The translations under genes and the position numbers were made by a program. This document shows positions 57,594 through 64,000 of a DNA stretch of 64,000 bases, one piece after another. This stretch comes from Hydrogenophilales bacterium. Lineage in GTDB: Bacteria; Pseudomonadota; Gammaproteobacteria; Burkholderiales; Eutrophovitaceae. Position 1 is the first letter of the stretch; every line of letters begins with the position of its first letter. The DNA lies in assembly GCA_902627495.1 (NCBI GenBank), contig CACOJS010000007.1, positions 27,265 through 91,264 on the forward strand, read 5' to 3'. The notes beneath the pieces are model-generated. The model did no database searches. It saw only the letters and a list, made by a program, of their open reading frames with translations, and was not told the DNA's origin.

Positions 57594-58472
57594 GTGCTCA
57601 GCGATATTATGCCTGTCAAAACTATAGCATCCCCCATTGCCATACAAGTCGCTATGGTATTTTCACTAATAATACATATGACGTTGCTAGCTATTGAATT
57701 TAGTATCCCGGACAACACTAATCCGAATAAGCTTGCAGAACTTGAAATCATTTTAGTAAATAGCAAATCCTTAGTGGCTCCGGTACAAACTAGAATGGTA
57801 GCCCAAGTAAGTTTGAATGGTGGAGGTAATACCCGAGAGGATATAAAGTCTAGGACAAATTTGTCGGAAAGGCAGATGTTAGCTGAGGAGTTTATTCAGA
57901 CTTCGTCAAAGCGAATAGCAAGTTTAGAGGATCAAGCTAGACGCCTAATAGAAACACTTGACGGGGTTTTAACCAACGACCTCGAAAACCAGGCTGTCCC
58001 AAGTCATCGAAGTAAAGAAGTTGTGAATGTTGATGCCAGTAATATAAATACTGACATAGCACGTCTTAGAACTCAGATATCAAGAGACTGGTCAGAATAC
58101 CAAAGAATGCCAAAAAGGGATTTTATCGGGGTGCAGGCCAACGAAGTTATCTATGCTGAGTATGTTGACAAGTGGGTTGAAAAAATTGAGGATATTGGTA
58201 CCAAAAATTTTCCAAGATCAGGGGGGCAAGAAGGTGTTTATGGAAGCCTCCTAGTTACGGTGTCGATTCGTGCTGACGGCAGTTTAGAAGAAGTCAGAGT
58301 AGACAAAGGATCCGGTAATATTGACTTAGATCGTGCGGTAGAGACGATTGTGAAACTATCAAGCCCTTTCGCCCCGTTCACACAAAAAATGAAGCAGAAA
58401 ACTGACATATTGTCTATTACACGGAACTGGCGTTTTACTCGGAGTGATCTGGATATTGTGGAGGGCCTGTGA
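57594..58472 (+). CDS. TonB-like energy-transducer family protein
   Basis: An inner-membrane anchored protein of 292 residues (287 if the ATG at 57609 is used). One N-terminal helix (VAMVFSLIIHMTLLAIEF) is followed by a periplasmic region with the betaproteobacterial ELEIILVNSKS...LNGGGN signature. A coiled-coil-prone charged stretch (about 95-130) replaces the usual proline-rich spacer. The C-terminal TonB domain covers about 210-285 (GSLLVTVSIRADGSLEEVRV, then ITRNWRF). No exbB or exbD gene lies nearby. It overlaps aroE by four bases. Whether it powers outer-membrane receptors or acts in envelope stability is not shown. Confidence 0.88.
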   Translation: MLSDIMPVKTIASPIAIQVAMVFSLIIHMTLLAIEFSIPDNTNPNKLAELEIILVNSKSLVAPVQTRMVAQVSLNGGGNTREDIKSRTNLSERQMLAEEFIQTSSKRIASLEDQARRLIETLDGVLTNDLENQAVPSHRSKEVVNVDASNINTDIARLRTQISRDWSEYQRMPKRDFIGVQANEVIYAEYVDKWVEKIEDIGTKNFPRSGGQEGVYGSLLVTVSIRADGSLEEVRVDKGSGNIDLDRAVETIVKLSSPFAPFTQKMKQKTDILSITRNWRFTRSDLDIVEGL

Positions 58473-59293
58473 CTGATAGCTATGCGGTGGTGGGTAATCC
58501 TATAAAACACAGTATTTCTCCTACAATTCATAATTTATTTGCTAAAGAGCTCAATCACGACATTACTTATGAGAAAATTTTATCCCCAATAACCCAATTC
58601 AATCAGGTGGTAGGTGCATTCCAAAAAAATGGAGGGCTGGGTATGAATGTAACAGTTCCCTTCAAGCAAGCGGCGAGTGAATTGGCTGACACCTCTAGTG
58701 AAAGGGTCTGCGAATCGGGTGCAGCTAACGTTCTTATTTTTAAAGAGGGTATTATTCAGGCTGATAATACCGATGGTGTAGGTATGGTGAATGATTTACA
58801 GAAAAACATTGGCTTTAGTCTACTTGGTAAAGATGTATTGGTTTTAGGTGCAGGTGGGGCGGCTTGTGGGGCAATAGGGCCAATTTTAAGAGAGAAACCG
58901 GGGAGCCTAACAATCGCAAATAGGACTCAATCTAAAGCTTTGTCATTGGTTGATAAATATCGCGTTAAACATCCGGTGGTTTCAGGTGTTGGCCTGGATC
59001 AATTGGCCGGGAGGGAATATCAACTGGTTATAAATGCAACATCCAGCAGTCTCCAAGGAAATGCTCTACAATTGCCCCATGGACTTTTTGCACCTGAAGC
59101 ATTGGCGTACGATATGATGTATGGGGCGAATGCTAAGCAGTTCCTAAGGCTCTGTTCAGAGCAGGGGGCTAAATATACCTGTGATGGTCTGGGTATGTTG
59201 GTAGAACAGGCTGCTGAGTCTTTTTTTCTGTGGCGAAATGTAAGGCCGAACAGCAAAACCGTTCTAGATAAATTAAGGAAAAACCACTTTTGA
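58469..59293 (+). CDS. aroE: Shikimate dehydrogenase
   Basis: NADPH-dependent reduction of 3-dehydroshikimate. The substrate site is [16 protein letters not shown], with the catalytic lysine in [13 protein letters not shown] and the aspartate in [10 protein letters not shown]. The NADP motif is [18 protein letters not shown] followed by NRTQSKA. The C-terminal [17 protein letters not shown] is typical. A GTG start overlapping the TonB-like stop gives 274 residues. The stop overlaps lgt by four bases. mtgA, which often follows aroE in Betaproteobacteria, is absent. Confidence 0.97.
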   Translation: MTDSYAVVGNPIKHSISPTIHNLFAKELNHDITYEKILSPITQFNQVVGAFQKNGGLGMNVTVPFKQAASELADTSSERVCESGAANVLIFKEGIIQADNTDGVGMVNDLQKNIGFSLLGKDVLVLGAGGAACGAIGPILREKPGSLTIANRTQSKALSLVDKYRVKHPVVSGVGLDQLAGREYQLVINATSSSLQGNALQLPHGLFAPEALAYDMMYGANAKQFLRLCSEQGAKYTCDGLGMLVEQAAESFFLWRNVRPNSKTVLDKLRKNHF

Positions 59294-60075
59294 TTTTAGT
59301 ACATCCCAATTTTGACCCGGTGGCACTTCAAATTGGTCCAGTGGGTATCCATTGGTATGGATTGATGTATGTGTTGGCCTTTACATTTGCTCTTGTTTTA
59401 GGACGCATGCGAATTAGAAAGCAAGAATGGATAAGTCTCACATATAAAGATCTTGATGACATTTTGTTTTTTGGCGTTATCGGTGTAATTGTAGGAGGTA
59501 GGTTGGGATATGTTTTATTTTATAAACCAATAGAGTATTTTCATAATCCATTTCACATCTTTTACGTCTGGGAGGGGGGCATGTCTTTCCATGGCGGACT
59601 ACTCGGGGTTATTTTGGCCATGGTGGTTTTTTGTCTTAGGCGGAAAAAAAATTGGTTAGAGGTAACGGACTTTGTCGCTCCCTTGGTTCCTGCCGGTTTG
59701 GGGGCGGGAAGAATAGGAAATTTTATAAACGGCGAGTTGTGGGGAAGAATTACAGATGCACCTTTTGGTATTATTTTTCCATTGGTGGACGATAATCCAC
59801 GGCATCCGTCTCAGCTATATGAGTTTTTTCTTGAGGGAGTAGCTTTCTTTGTAATTTTATGGTTTTTTTCAAGAGTTCAGAGGTCAGTTGGGATAATTTC
59901 AGGTATGTTTTTACTTATATACGGGTTTGTGAGGTTTTTAGTCGAATTTGCCAGGGAGCCAGACCCATTTCTTGGGGTTTTGTATCTTAATTTAACTATG
60001 GGGCAGTGGCTTAGCCTTCCTATGATAGTATTTGGTTTGTTACTAATTTATTTTCCGCAGTTTTGGCGAAAGTAA
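59290..60075 (+). CDS. lgt: Phosphatidylglycerol-prolipoprotein diacylglyceryl transferase Lgt
   Basis: Inner-membrane enzyme that puts diacylglycerol on prolipoprotein cysteines. The start is TTG at 59290. Family blocks are [25 protein letters not shown], the [13 protein letters not shown] signature with its essential histidine, and [16 protein letters not shown] with the conserved arginine and asparagine. [12 protein letters not shown] and [14 protein letters not shown] follow. About seven membrane helices fit the 261 residues. It ends the mpl-yqiA-tonB-aroE-lgt run of overlapping genes. Confidence 0.97.
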   Translation: MILVHPNFDPVALQIGPVGIHWYGLMYVLAFTFALVLGRMRIRKQEWISLTYKDLDDILFFGVIGVIVGGRLGYVLFYKPIEYFHNPFHIFYVWEGGMSFHGGLLGVILAMVVFCLRRKKNWLEVTDFVAPLVPAGLGAGRIGNFINGELWGRITDAPFGIIFPLVDDNPRHPSQLYEFFLEGVAFFVILWFFSRVQRSVGIISGMFLLIYGFVRFLVEFAREPDPFLGVLYLNLTMGQWLSLPMIVFGLLLIYFPQFWRK

Positions 60076-60077
60076 GG

Positions 60078-60118
60078 TTGAACTATTATAAAAAAGTTCA
60101 ATGTATCTACGGGATACA
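60078..60118 (+). terminator. Two tandem hairpins after lgt
   Basis: Immediately after the lgt stop, TTGAACT (60078-60084) pairs with AGTTCAA (60095-60101). The next bases form a second stem, TGTATC (60102-60107) with GATACA (60113-60118). The position suggests termination or RNA stabilisation at the end of the overlapping gene run. Neither stem has a following T tract, so a simple Rho-independent terminator is not certain. Confidence 0.4.
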
Positions 60119-60258
60119 AATTTGTCCTCCAGAAAAAGATTGCTTTTTTTTGGTATATGGGTATCATCGCCCGTTCTCGAGTTTTTTTTTGTGGTCCCAA
60201 AGATTTACATATCGGGGGAAAAGATTTAATGACTGAACCGTACTAGCTGGAGAGCAAA

Positions 60259-60876
60259 GTGACCAACCGACGAGCGAAACCAAAATATAAGATATGCCGG
60301 CAGATGGGTGAAAATCTGTGGGGTCGCGAAAAATGTCCAACTGTTAATAAACCCTACGGACCCGGACAGCATGGCAGTCGGCCAAACCGCCCTTCTGTAT
60401 ACGGTGAACAACTTCGTGAAAAACAAAAGCTGCGGGGGTATTACGGTAACATTTCAGAGTCTCAGTTCAAGAGAACATTTAAAGAAGCTTCCAGGCTCAA
60501 AGGTAATACATCCGAAAATTTGATTCAACTTCTTGAGTCGAGGCTTGACGCTATGGTTTATAGGCTGAATTTTGTGCCTACGGTTTTTGCTGCACGACAA
60601 CTAGTAAATCATAAGCATGTTACGGTAAACGGAAAAGTCGTGAACATACCATCCTACAGGTGTAAACCAGGAGATGAGATCGGGGTCAGAGAAAAAAGTC
60701 AAAAGATCCCTCTTGTAATTGAGTCCACCGATAAGATGGACAGGGATTTGCCGGAGTATCTCTCGATTGATAAGGCTAAGTTTAAAGGTGTCTATAAGAG
60801 AGTTCCACAGTACGATGAGGTTCCCTTTCCTGTGCAAATGAACCCTAATATGGTTGTCGAGTATTATAGTAGATAA
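60259..60876 (+). CDS. rpsD: 30S ribosomal protein S4, alphaproteobacterial type, stand-alone gene
   Basis: S4 binds 16S rRNA and starts small-subunit assembly. The 205-residue protein begins with KPKYKICRQMGENLWGR, then YGPGQHGSR, KQKLRGYYGNISESQF and the S4 RNA-binding domain FAARQLVNHKHVTVNGKVVN, ending in NPNMVVEYYSR. These are features of alphaproteobacterial S4. Beta- and gammaproteobacterial S4 starts MARY(I/L)GPK and sits in the rpsM-rpsK-rpsD-rpoA operon. The start is GTG at 60259, with GGAG six bases upstream. It stands alone behind a 183-base spacer. It may be a transferred or second S4 copy; the window cannot show whether a native rpsD also exists. Confidence 0.93.
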   Translation: MTNRRAKPKYKICRQMGENLWGREKCPTVNKPYGPGQHGSRPNRPSVYGEQLREKQKLRGYYGNISESQFKRTFKEASRLKGNTSENLIQLLESRLDAMVYRLNFVPTVFAARQLVNHKHVTVNGKVVNIPSYRCKPGDEIGVREKSQKIPLVIESTDKMDRDLPEYLSIDKAKFKGVYKRVPQYDEVPFPVQMNPNMVVEYYSR

Positions 60877-60880
60877 TCGG

Positions 60881-60899
60881 ATAGTGATGTTTTCACTAT
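60881..60899 (+). terminator. Hairpin directly after rpsD
   Basis: ATAGTGA pairs perfectly with TCACTAT across a five-base loop, beginning five bases after the rpsD stop. The following bases are AAAAGTAG rather than a T run, so it could act as an RNA 3'-end stabiliser or a Rho-dependent end. A strict factor-independent terminator is doubtful. Confidence 0.35.
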
Positions 60900-61110
60900 A
60901 AAAGTAGTACCGAGAGAAAAACCTGAGTTAAAACCTATCAGTTTGATAATCTCGATTGATTCGAGACTTGTGATTGACTTGATGACCCATGCAAGCCCTT
61001 TTTTCTGTTGACGCATGTTACTAAGGTTATTTTGGCTACATTTTGGCACTTTTCGCAGAACATAGGGTGTTTTTTTGCATTTTAACAGACCTTATTGCGA
61101 GTAAAAAAAA

Positions 61111-61238
61111 GGTCTCTAGAAATTAGATTATACAGAGACCCTGGGGGATGGGAGGTTATTGGGGATTTAAAGTATTCGGAGACCCTGGTAAATAACCATT
61201 AAGCAGCATCCTAGAATCACAAGCTTATAAAGTCTCCG
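61111..61238. other. Structured non-coding stretch in the rpsD-kup convergent gap
   Basis: The gap 60877-61407 (531 bases) lies between two convergent genes and has no supportable coding frame. It holds several 7-bp perfect inverted repeats. GGTCTCT (61111-61117) pairs with AGAGACC (61134-61140). GGTTATT (61154-61160) pairs with AATAACC (61191-61197). CGGAGAC (61177-61183) pairs with GTCTCCG (61232-61238). The last two interleave in a pseudoknot-like order. The ten-base GAGACCCTGG is also repeated directly at 61135 and 61179, so alternative pairings exist. Some 7-bp matches are expected by chance over this length, so an RNA gene is only a possibility. Confidence 0.35.
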
Positions 61239-61358
61239 GTTTAAGGATTGGAAACCAGACATTAATATTTGGTTAGGTTTATACATGTGCTTGATCCAAT
61301 AAGGTTTAAGTTGCAGAAAACACAACATTTAGTAATTTTAAACTTGGTAACACTATAT

Positions 61359-61386
61359 CATGGGTTTTTGATAATTGATACCCATG
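61359..61386 (-). terminator. Hairpin downstream of kup
   Basis: CATGGGT and ACCCATG form a perfect 7-bp stem with a 14-base loop, 21 bases after the kup stop when read on the minus strand. The bases that follow on that strand (ATATAGTG) are not T-rich, so the hairpin may mark the kup transcript end without being a classical terminator. Confidence 0.35.
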
Positions 61387-61407
61387 CCACCAAACTAAAA
61401 ATCTTGG

Positions 61408-63288
61408 TTAAAACTCTATTCTTGTACCCAATTCAATAACCCGGTTTGCCGGAATTTGAAAAAATGCGGTCGCACTTCCAGAATTTCGACTCATAACGGT
61501 AAAAAGTTGTTCACGCCACAAGGGCATGCCGTCGCCAAATTTAGGAACTAGGGTTTGTCGAGACAAAAAGTATGACGTTTTCATGGGATCAACTGGTAGA
61601 TCCATTTCTTTCCCTAGAGACAAATCACTCGGGATATTCGGTGTGTCCTTAAATCCGTAAAGAATAGATACCCGATGAAAGCCTGACCGCAGGTTCTCCA
61701 CATGTAGACAATCATTTTTTGCAATATGAGGGATATCTGCAGTTTTAACTGTTAACAATATTACATTTTCGTGAAGTACTTTATTGTGATTAAGGTTATG
61801 TAGAAGAGCATGAGGTACCCCGTCGGACGAAGAGGTTAGAAAAACTGCCGTTCCTGGTACTCTAATTGGTGGATGTTTAAGAATGCTATCTAGAAAGCTG
61901 GTAAGATTAATGGCATTAGGAGCTAATCTCCTATCAAGGATAGTTCTCCCGCGGCGCCATGTTGCGAAACAGGTGAAAACAAACAGGGCTATAACAATTG
62001 GGAACCACCCTCCAAAAACCAATTTGATAGTATTAGCACTAAATAAAGCTAAATCAGCAATTAAAAAACACCCGAATAGAGGTAGTGCAAGCCAATTTGG
62101 CCATTTCCAAAGTGTGGTTACTACGAAAAATACCAGAATGGTGTCTATCGTCATCATCCCGGTAATGGCGATACCATAAGCATTAGCAAGATTATCTGAG
62201 CTGCCAAAACCTATGATAAGAGCAATGACCCCCAAAAGAAGGGCCCAGTTAATCCATGGAATATAAACTTGACCAATTTCACTCTCTGAGGTGTGGTGTA
62301 TATTCAGTCTTGGACAATAGCCTAATTGGATGGCCTGCCGAGTCATTGAATAAGTTCCCGATATTACCGCTTGGGAAGCTATTACTGTTGCTAATGTGGC
62401 TAAGATGATAACTGGGTAGAGTGCCCAATTCGGCACCATACTATAAAAGGGGTGGCTAATAGAGGCGGGGTTACCAAGAATTAAAGAGCCTTGGCCAAAA
62501 TAATTTAGTAGGAGTGCTGGTAACACCCAACAAGACCAGGCAATACGTATCGGGCGAGTTCCAAAATGGCCCATGTCTGTATAAATTCCTTCCGTCCCAG
62601 TTATTGCCAGGATGACAGCTCCTAGTGCTAGAAATGCTATTAATTTGTTATTTATAAAAAAGTCAATGGCATAAATGGGGTTTATGGCCTGCAGAACAAG
62701 GGGGTTCTCTAGGAGGTTGAAGAGGCCAAGACCACCAAGAACTCCAAACCAGAGAACAGTTATGGGCCCGAAAAGTGCTCCAACACTAGCCGTTCCTTTC
62801 TGTTGGATTACAAATAATCCTACAACCACAACGAGAGTAACTGGAATGACAAACTGTTCTAGGGTTGGGGCCGCTACTTTTAGCCCTTCCACCGCTGATA
62901 GTACTGAGATTGCGGGAGTAATTATCCCATCTCCATAAAATAAGGCAGCTCCAAATAGCCCTAAGACCATTAGAAGCCACTGTTTTTTGCTACCCGGGCG
63001 AGTGGCTCGAAGAACAAGAGCTAATAAAGCCATCATTCCCCCTTCCCCTCTATTGTTTGCAGATAAAATAAAAAAAACATATTTAAGGGTAACTATTAAC
63101 AAAAGACCCCAGAAAATTAGGGATAAAATTCCTAGAACATTGTTTTGACTTGCAGAGATCCCATAGGTATCCGAAAAGGCGAGGCGCATGGTATATAAGG
63201 GACTTGTTCCAATATCACCGAACACTACCCCTATCGCCGCTACCGTCAACATTAAAGAGCTGGACTCATTTCTCTTTTTTTTGCCCAT
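61408..63288 (-). CDS. kup: Kup/TrkD-family potassium uptake protein
   Basis: K+/H+ symporter of the KUP/HAK/KT family. The N-terminal signature AIGVVFGDIGTSPLYTMRLAF is nearly invariant. GGMMALLAL, FYGDGIITPAISVLSAVEG and GTEGIYTDMGHFGTRPIR follow. About twelve membrane helices occupy residues 10-450, with a C-terminal cytoplasmic domain of about 170 residues (FLTSSSDGVPHALLHNLNHNKVLHE, YFLSR). The length of 626 is standard. It is divergent from ridA across a 137-base spacer that contains a 14-bp palindrome. Confidence 0.96.
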   Translation of the reverse strand: MGKKKRNESSSLMLTVAAIGVVFGDIGTSPLYTMRLAFSDTYGISASQNNVLGILSLIFWGLLLIVTLKYVFFILSANNRGEGGMMALLALVLRATRPGSKKQWLLMVLGLFGAALFYGDGIITPAISVLSAVEGLKVAAPTLEQFVIPVTLVVVVGLFVIQQKGTASVGALFGPITVLWFGVLGGLGLFNLLENPLVLQAINPIYAIDFFINNKLIAFLALGAVILAITGTEGIYTDMGHFGTRPIRIAWSCWVLPALLLNYFGQGSLILGNPASISHPFYSMVPNWALYPVIILATLATVIASQAVISGTYSMTRQAIQLGYCPRLNIHHTSESEIGQVYIPWINWALLLGVIALIIGFGSSDNLANAYGIAITGMMTIDTILVFFVVTTLWKWPNWLALPLFGCFLIADLALFSANTIKLVFGGWFPIVIALFVFTCFATWRRGRTILDRRLAPNAINLTSFLDSILKHPPIRVPGTAVFLTSSSDGVPHALLHNLNHNKVLHENVILLTVKTADIPHIAKNDCLHVENLRSGFHRVSILYGFKDTPNIPSDLSLGKEMDLPVDPMKTSYFLSRQTLVPKFGDGMPLWREQLFTVMSRNSGSATAFFQIPANRVIELGTRIEF

Positions 63289-63328
63289 ATTATTTAGGTT
63301 ATAAAACCTTTAGCATTGCTAGTTGGAA

Positions 63329-63342
63329 AATTACCGGTAATT
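63329..63342. promoter_or_regulatory. Perfect 14-bp palindrome between kup and ridA
   Basis: AATTACCGGTAATT is a perfect palindrome with no spacer, 41 bases upstream of the kup start and 84 bases upstream of ridA. It lies in a divergent promoter region, which makes an operator for a dimeric regulator plausible. No known consensus was recognised. Confidence 0.35.
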
Positions 63343-63425
63343 CTTGTAGTCGGGTTTAACATGAATAGTTTGGATGCATTGGGGATTGGAGGATAATATG
63401 GTTATTTTAACCTTCGGAGTAGAAC

Positions 63426-63803
63426 ATGACAAAGCAAACTATCTATACATCAGAAGCCCCTGATCCCATTGGAGCGTATTCACAGGGAGTGATAACGGGC
63501 AATATCCTATTTGTATCGGGTCAGATAGGGTTAGACCCAACTAAAATGGAATTAAGAGACTCTTTCTCATCACAAGCTAAACAGGTATTCAGTAACTTAT
63601 CGGCCATCTTAGATGAGGCTGGTACAAACTTGGAAGAAATACTTAAACTCACGGTCTTTCTCACTGATTTGGATAACTTTTCAGTTTTAAATGAGATAAT
63701 GATAGAGATGTTCCAAAAACCTTTTCCAGCTCGTTCTGTAGTAGAAACTTCAAGATTACCTAAAGATGCGTTGCTAGAAATAGAGGCAATAGCAAAGGTG
63801 TAA
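63426..63803 (+). CDS. ridA: RidA-family reactive enamine/imine deaminase
   Basis: RidA hydrolyses 2-aminoacrylate and related enamines produced by PLP enzymes. The 125-residue protein has family signatures EAPDPIGAYSQGVITG, VSGQIGLDPTKMEL, ILKLTVFLTDLDNFSVLNE, PARSVVETSRLPKDALLEIEAIA, including the arginine that anchors the substrate carboxylate. The length is normal. It lies 12 bases upstream of recG, a common betaproteobacterial pairing. Confidence 0.96.
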   Translation: MTKQTIYTSEAPDPIGAYSQGVITGNILFVSGQIGLDPTKMELRDSFSSQAKQVFSNLSAILDEAGTNLEEILKLTVFLTDLDNFSVLNEIMIEMFQKPFPARSVVETSRLPKDALLEIEAIAKV

Positions 63804-63815
63804 AAGACCCCATTT

Positions 63816-64000
63816 ATGGAAGAAAAGAAACAACAAAAACTTTCGGGTTCAGTTTCGATTAATTCAAAACTAGAAAAGCTAGGAATTACCAGTTATCAAG
63901 ACATGGCGTTCCATGTTCCGTATCGATATGACGATGAAACAAAAATAATAGGTTTTGCTGAGTTATCGGTTGGAGATTTTGCTCAAATAGAAGGTACCGT
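63816..64000 (+). CDS. recG: ATP-dependent DNA helicase RecG, N-terminal part, cut by window edge
   Basis: Only the first 61 codons are present. After a polar start they read KLEKLGITSYQDMAFHVPYRYDD, then SVGDFAQIEGTV. This is the RecG wedge-domain pattern (helical KL..LGI..L.D.L.H.P.RY.D followed by the OB-fold start). The ridA-recG order supports the call. RecG reverses stalled forks and processes R-loops. The helicase motifs lie beyond the right end of the window. Confidence 0.88.
   Translation, partial: MEEKKQQKLSGSVSINSKLEKLGITSYQDMAFHVPYRYDDETKIIGFAELSVGDFAQIEGT

Overview
This window is a chromosomal segment spanning the replication origin of a low-G+C proteobacterium. It is AT-rich, roughly 40% G+C by eye. 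The gene order is best explained by a betaproteobacterium of Burkholderiales type. The diagnostic clusters are atpI-parB-parA-rsmG-mnmG-mnmE-yidC-yidD-rnpA-rpmH / dnaA-dnaN-gyrB; def-fmt-DUF4390-ntrY-ntrX; tkt-gap-pgk-fba-purE-purK-purC-tsaC; metK / lpxL-lpxL-dapF-DUF484-xerC-hslV-hslU; midA / SDR-folB-ttcA; and ridA-recG. The genome looks compact: many stop/start overlaps, short spacers, many TTG and GTG starts, and several genes missing from otherwise conserved clusters (smg, dprA, rsmB, pyk). No rRNA, tRNA, CRISPR array, prophage or insertion sequence was recognised. The lineage is an inference from gene order and protein character, not from a search.

Layout. Positions 1-8356 form a leftward block: ATP synthase accessory protein, chromosome partitioning, tRNA modification, membrane protein insertion and RNase P. 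It contains one perfect parS site at 4501-4516. At 8357-10084 dnaA and the presumed oriC (DnaA boxes next to an AT-rich stretch) separate the leftward block from rightward dnaN and gyrB. Next come topA (leftward), then def, fmt, a DUF4390 protein and the NtrY/NtrX two-component pair. The glycolysis/Calvin-type genes tkt, gap, pgk, fba run into purine genes purE, purK, purC, then tsaC and a cupin.

From 31.7 to 40.8 kb lies the most accessory-looking part. A sugar-acid dehydratase is divergent from a four-gene nickel-pincer cluster (larA-like racemase, larC, larE, larB), followed by a secreted GlcG/HbpS protein and a divergent egtB/egtD pair for ergothioneine. The dehydratase and the Lar cluster together suggest catabolism or interconversion of a 2-hydroxy or sugar acid.

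From 40.8 to 64 kb are housekeeping genes. They cover HslUV protease, XerC, DapF, two LpxL-type acyltransferases, MetK and AhcY (methyl cycle), a serine-glyoxylate-type aminotransferase, TtcA, FolB and a pteridine-reductase-like SDR, MidA, Mpl, a YqiA esterase, a TonB-like protein, AroE, Lgt, ribosomal protein S4, Kup, RidA and the start of RecG. Two oddities stand out. A DhlA-like haloalkane dehalogenase is split by a frame change exactly at a G9 tract. The stand-alone S4 protein is of the alphaproteobacterial type. The convergent gap between rpsD and kup holds several inverted repeats that no gene explains.
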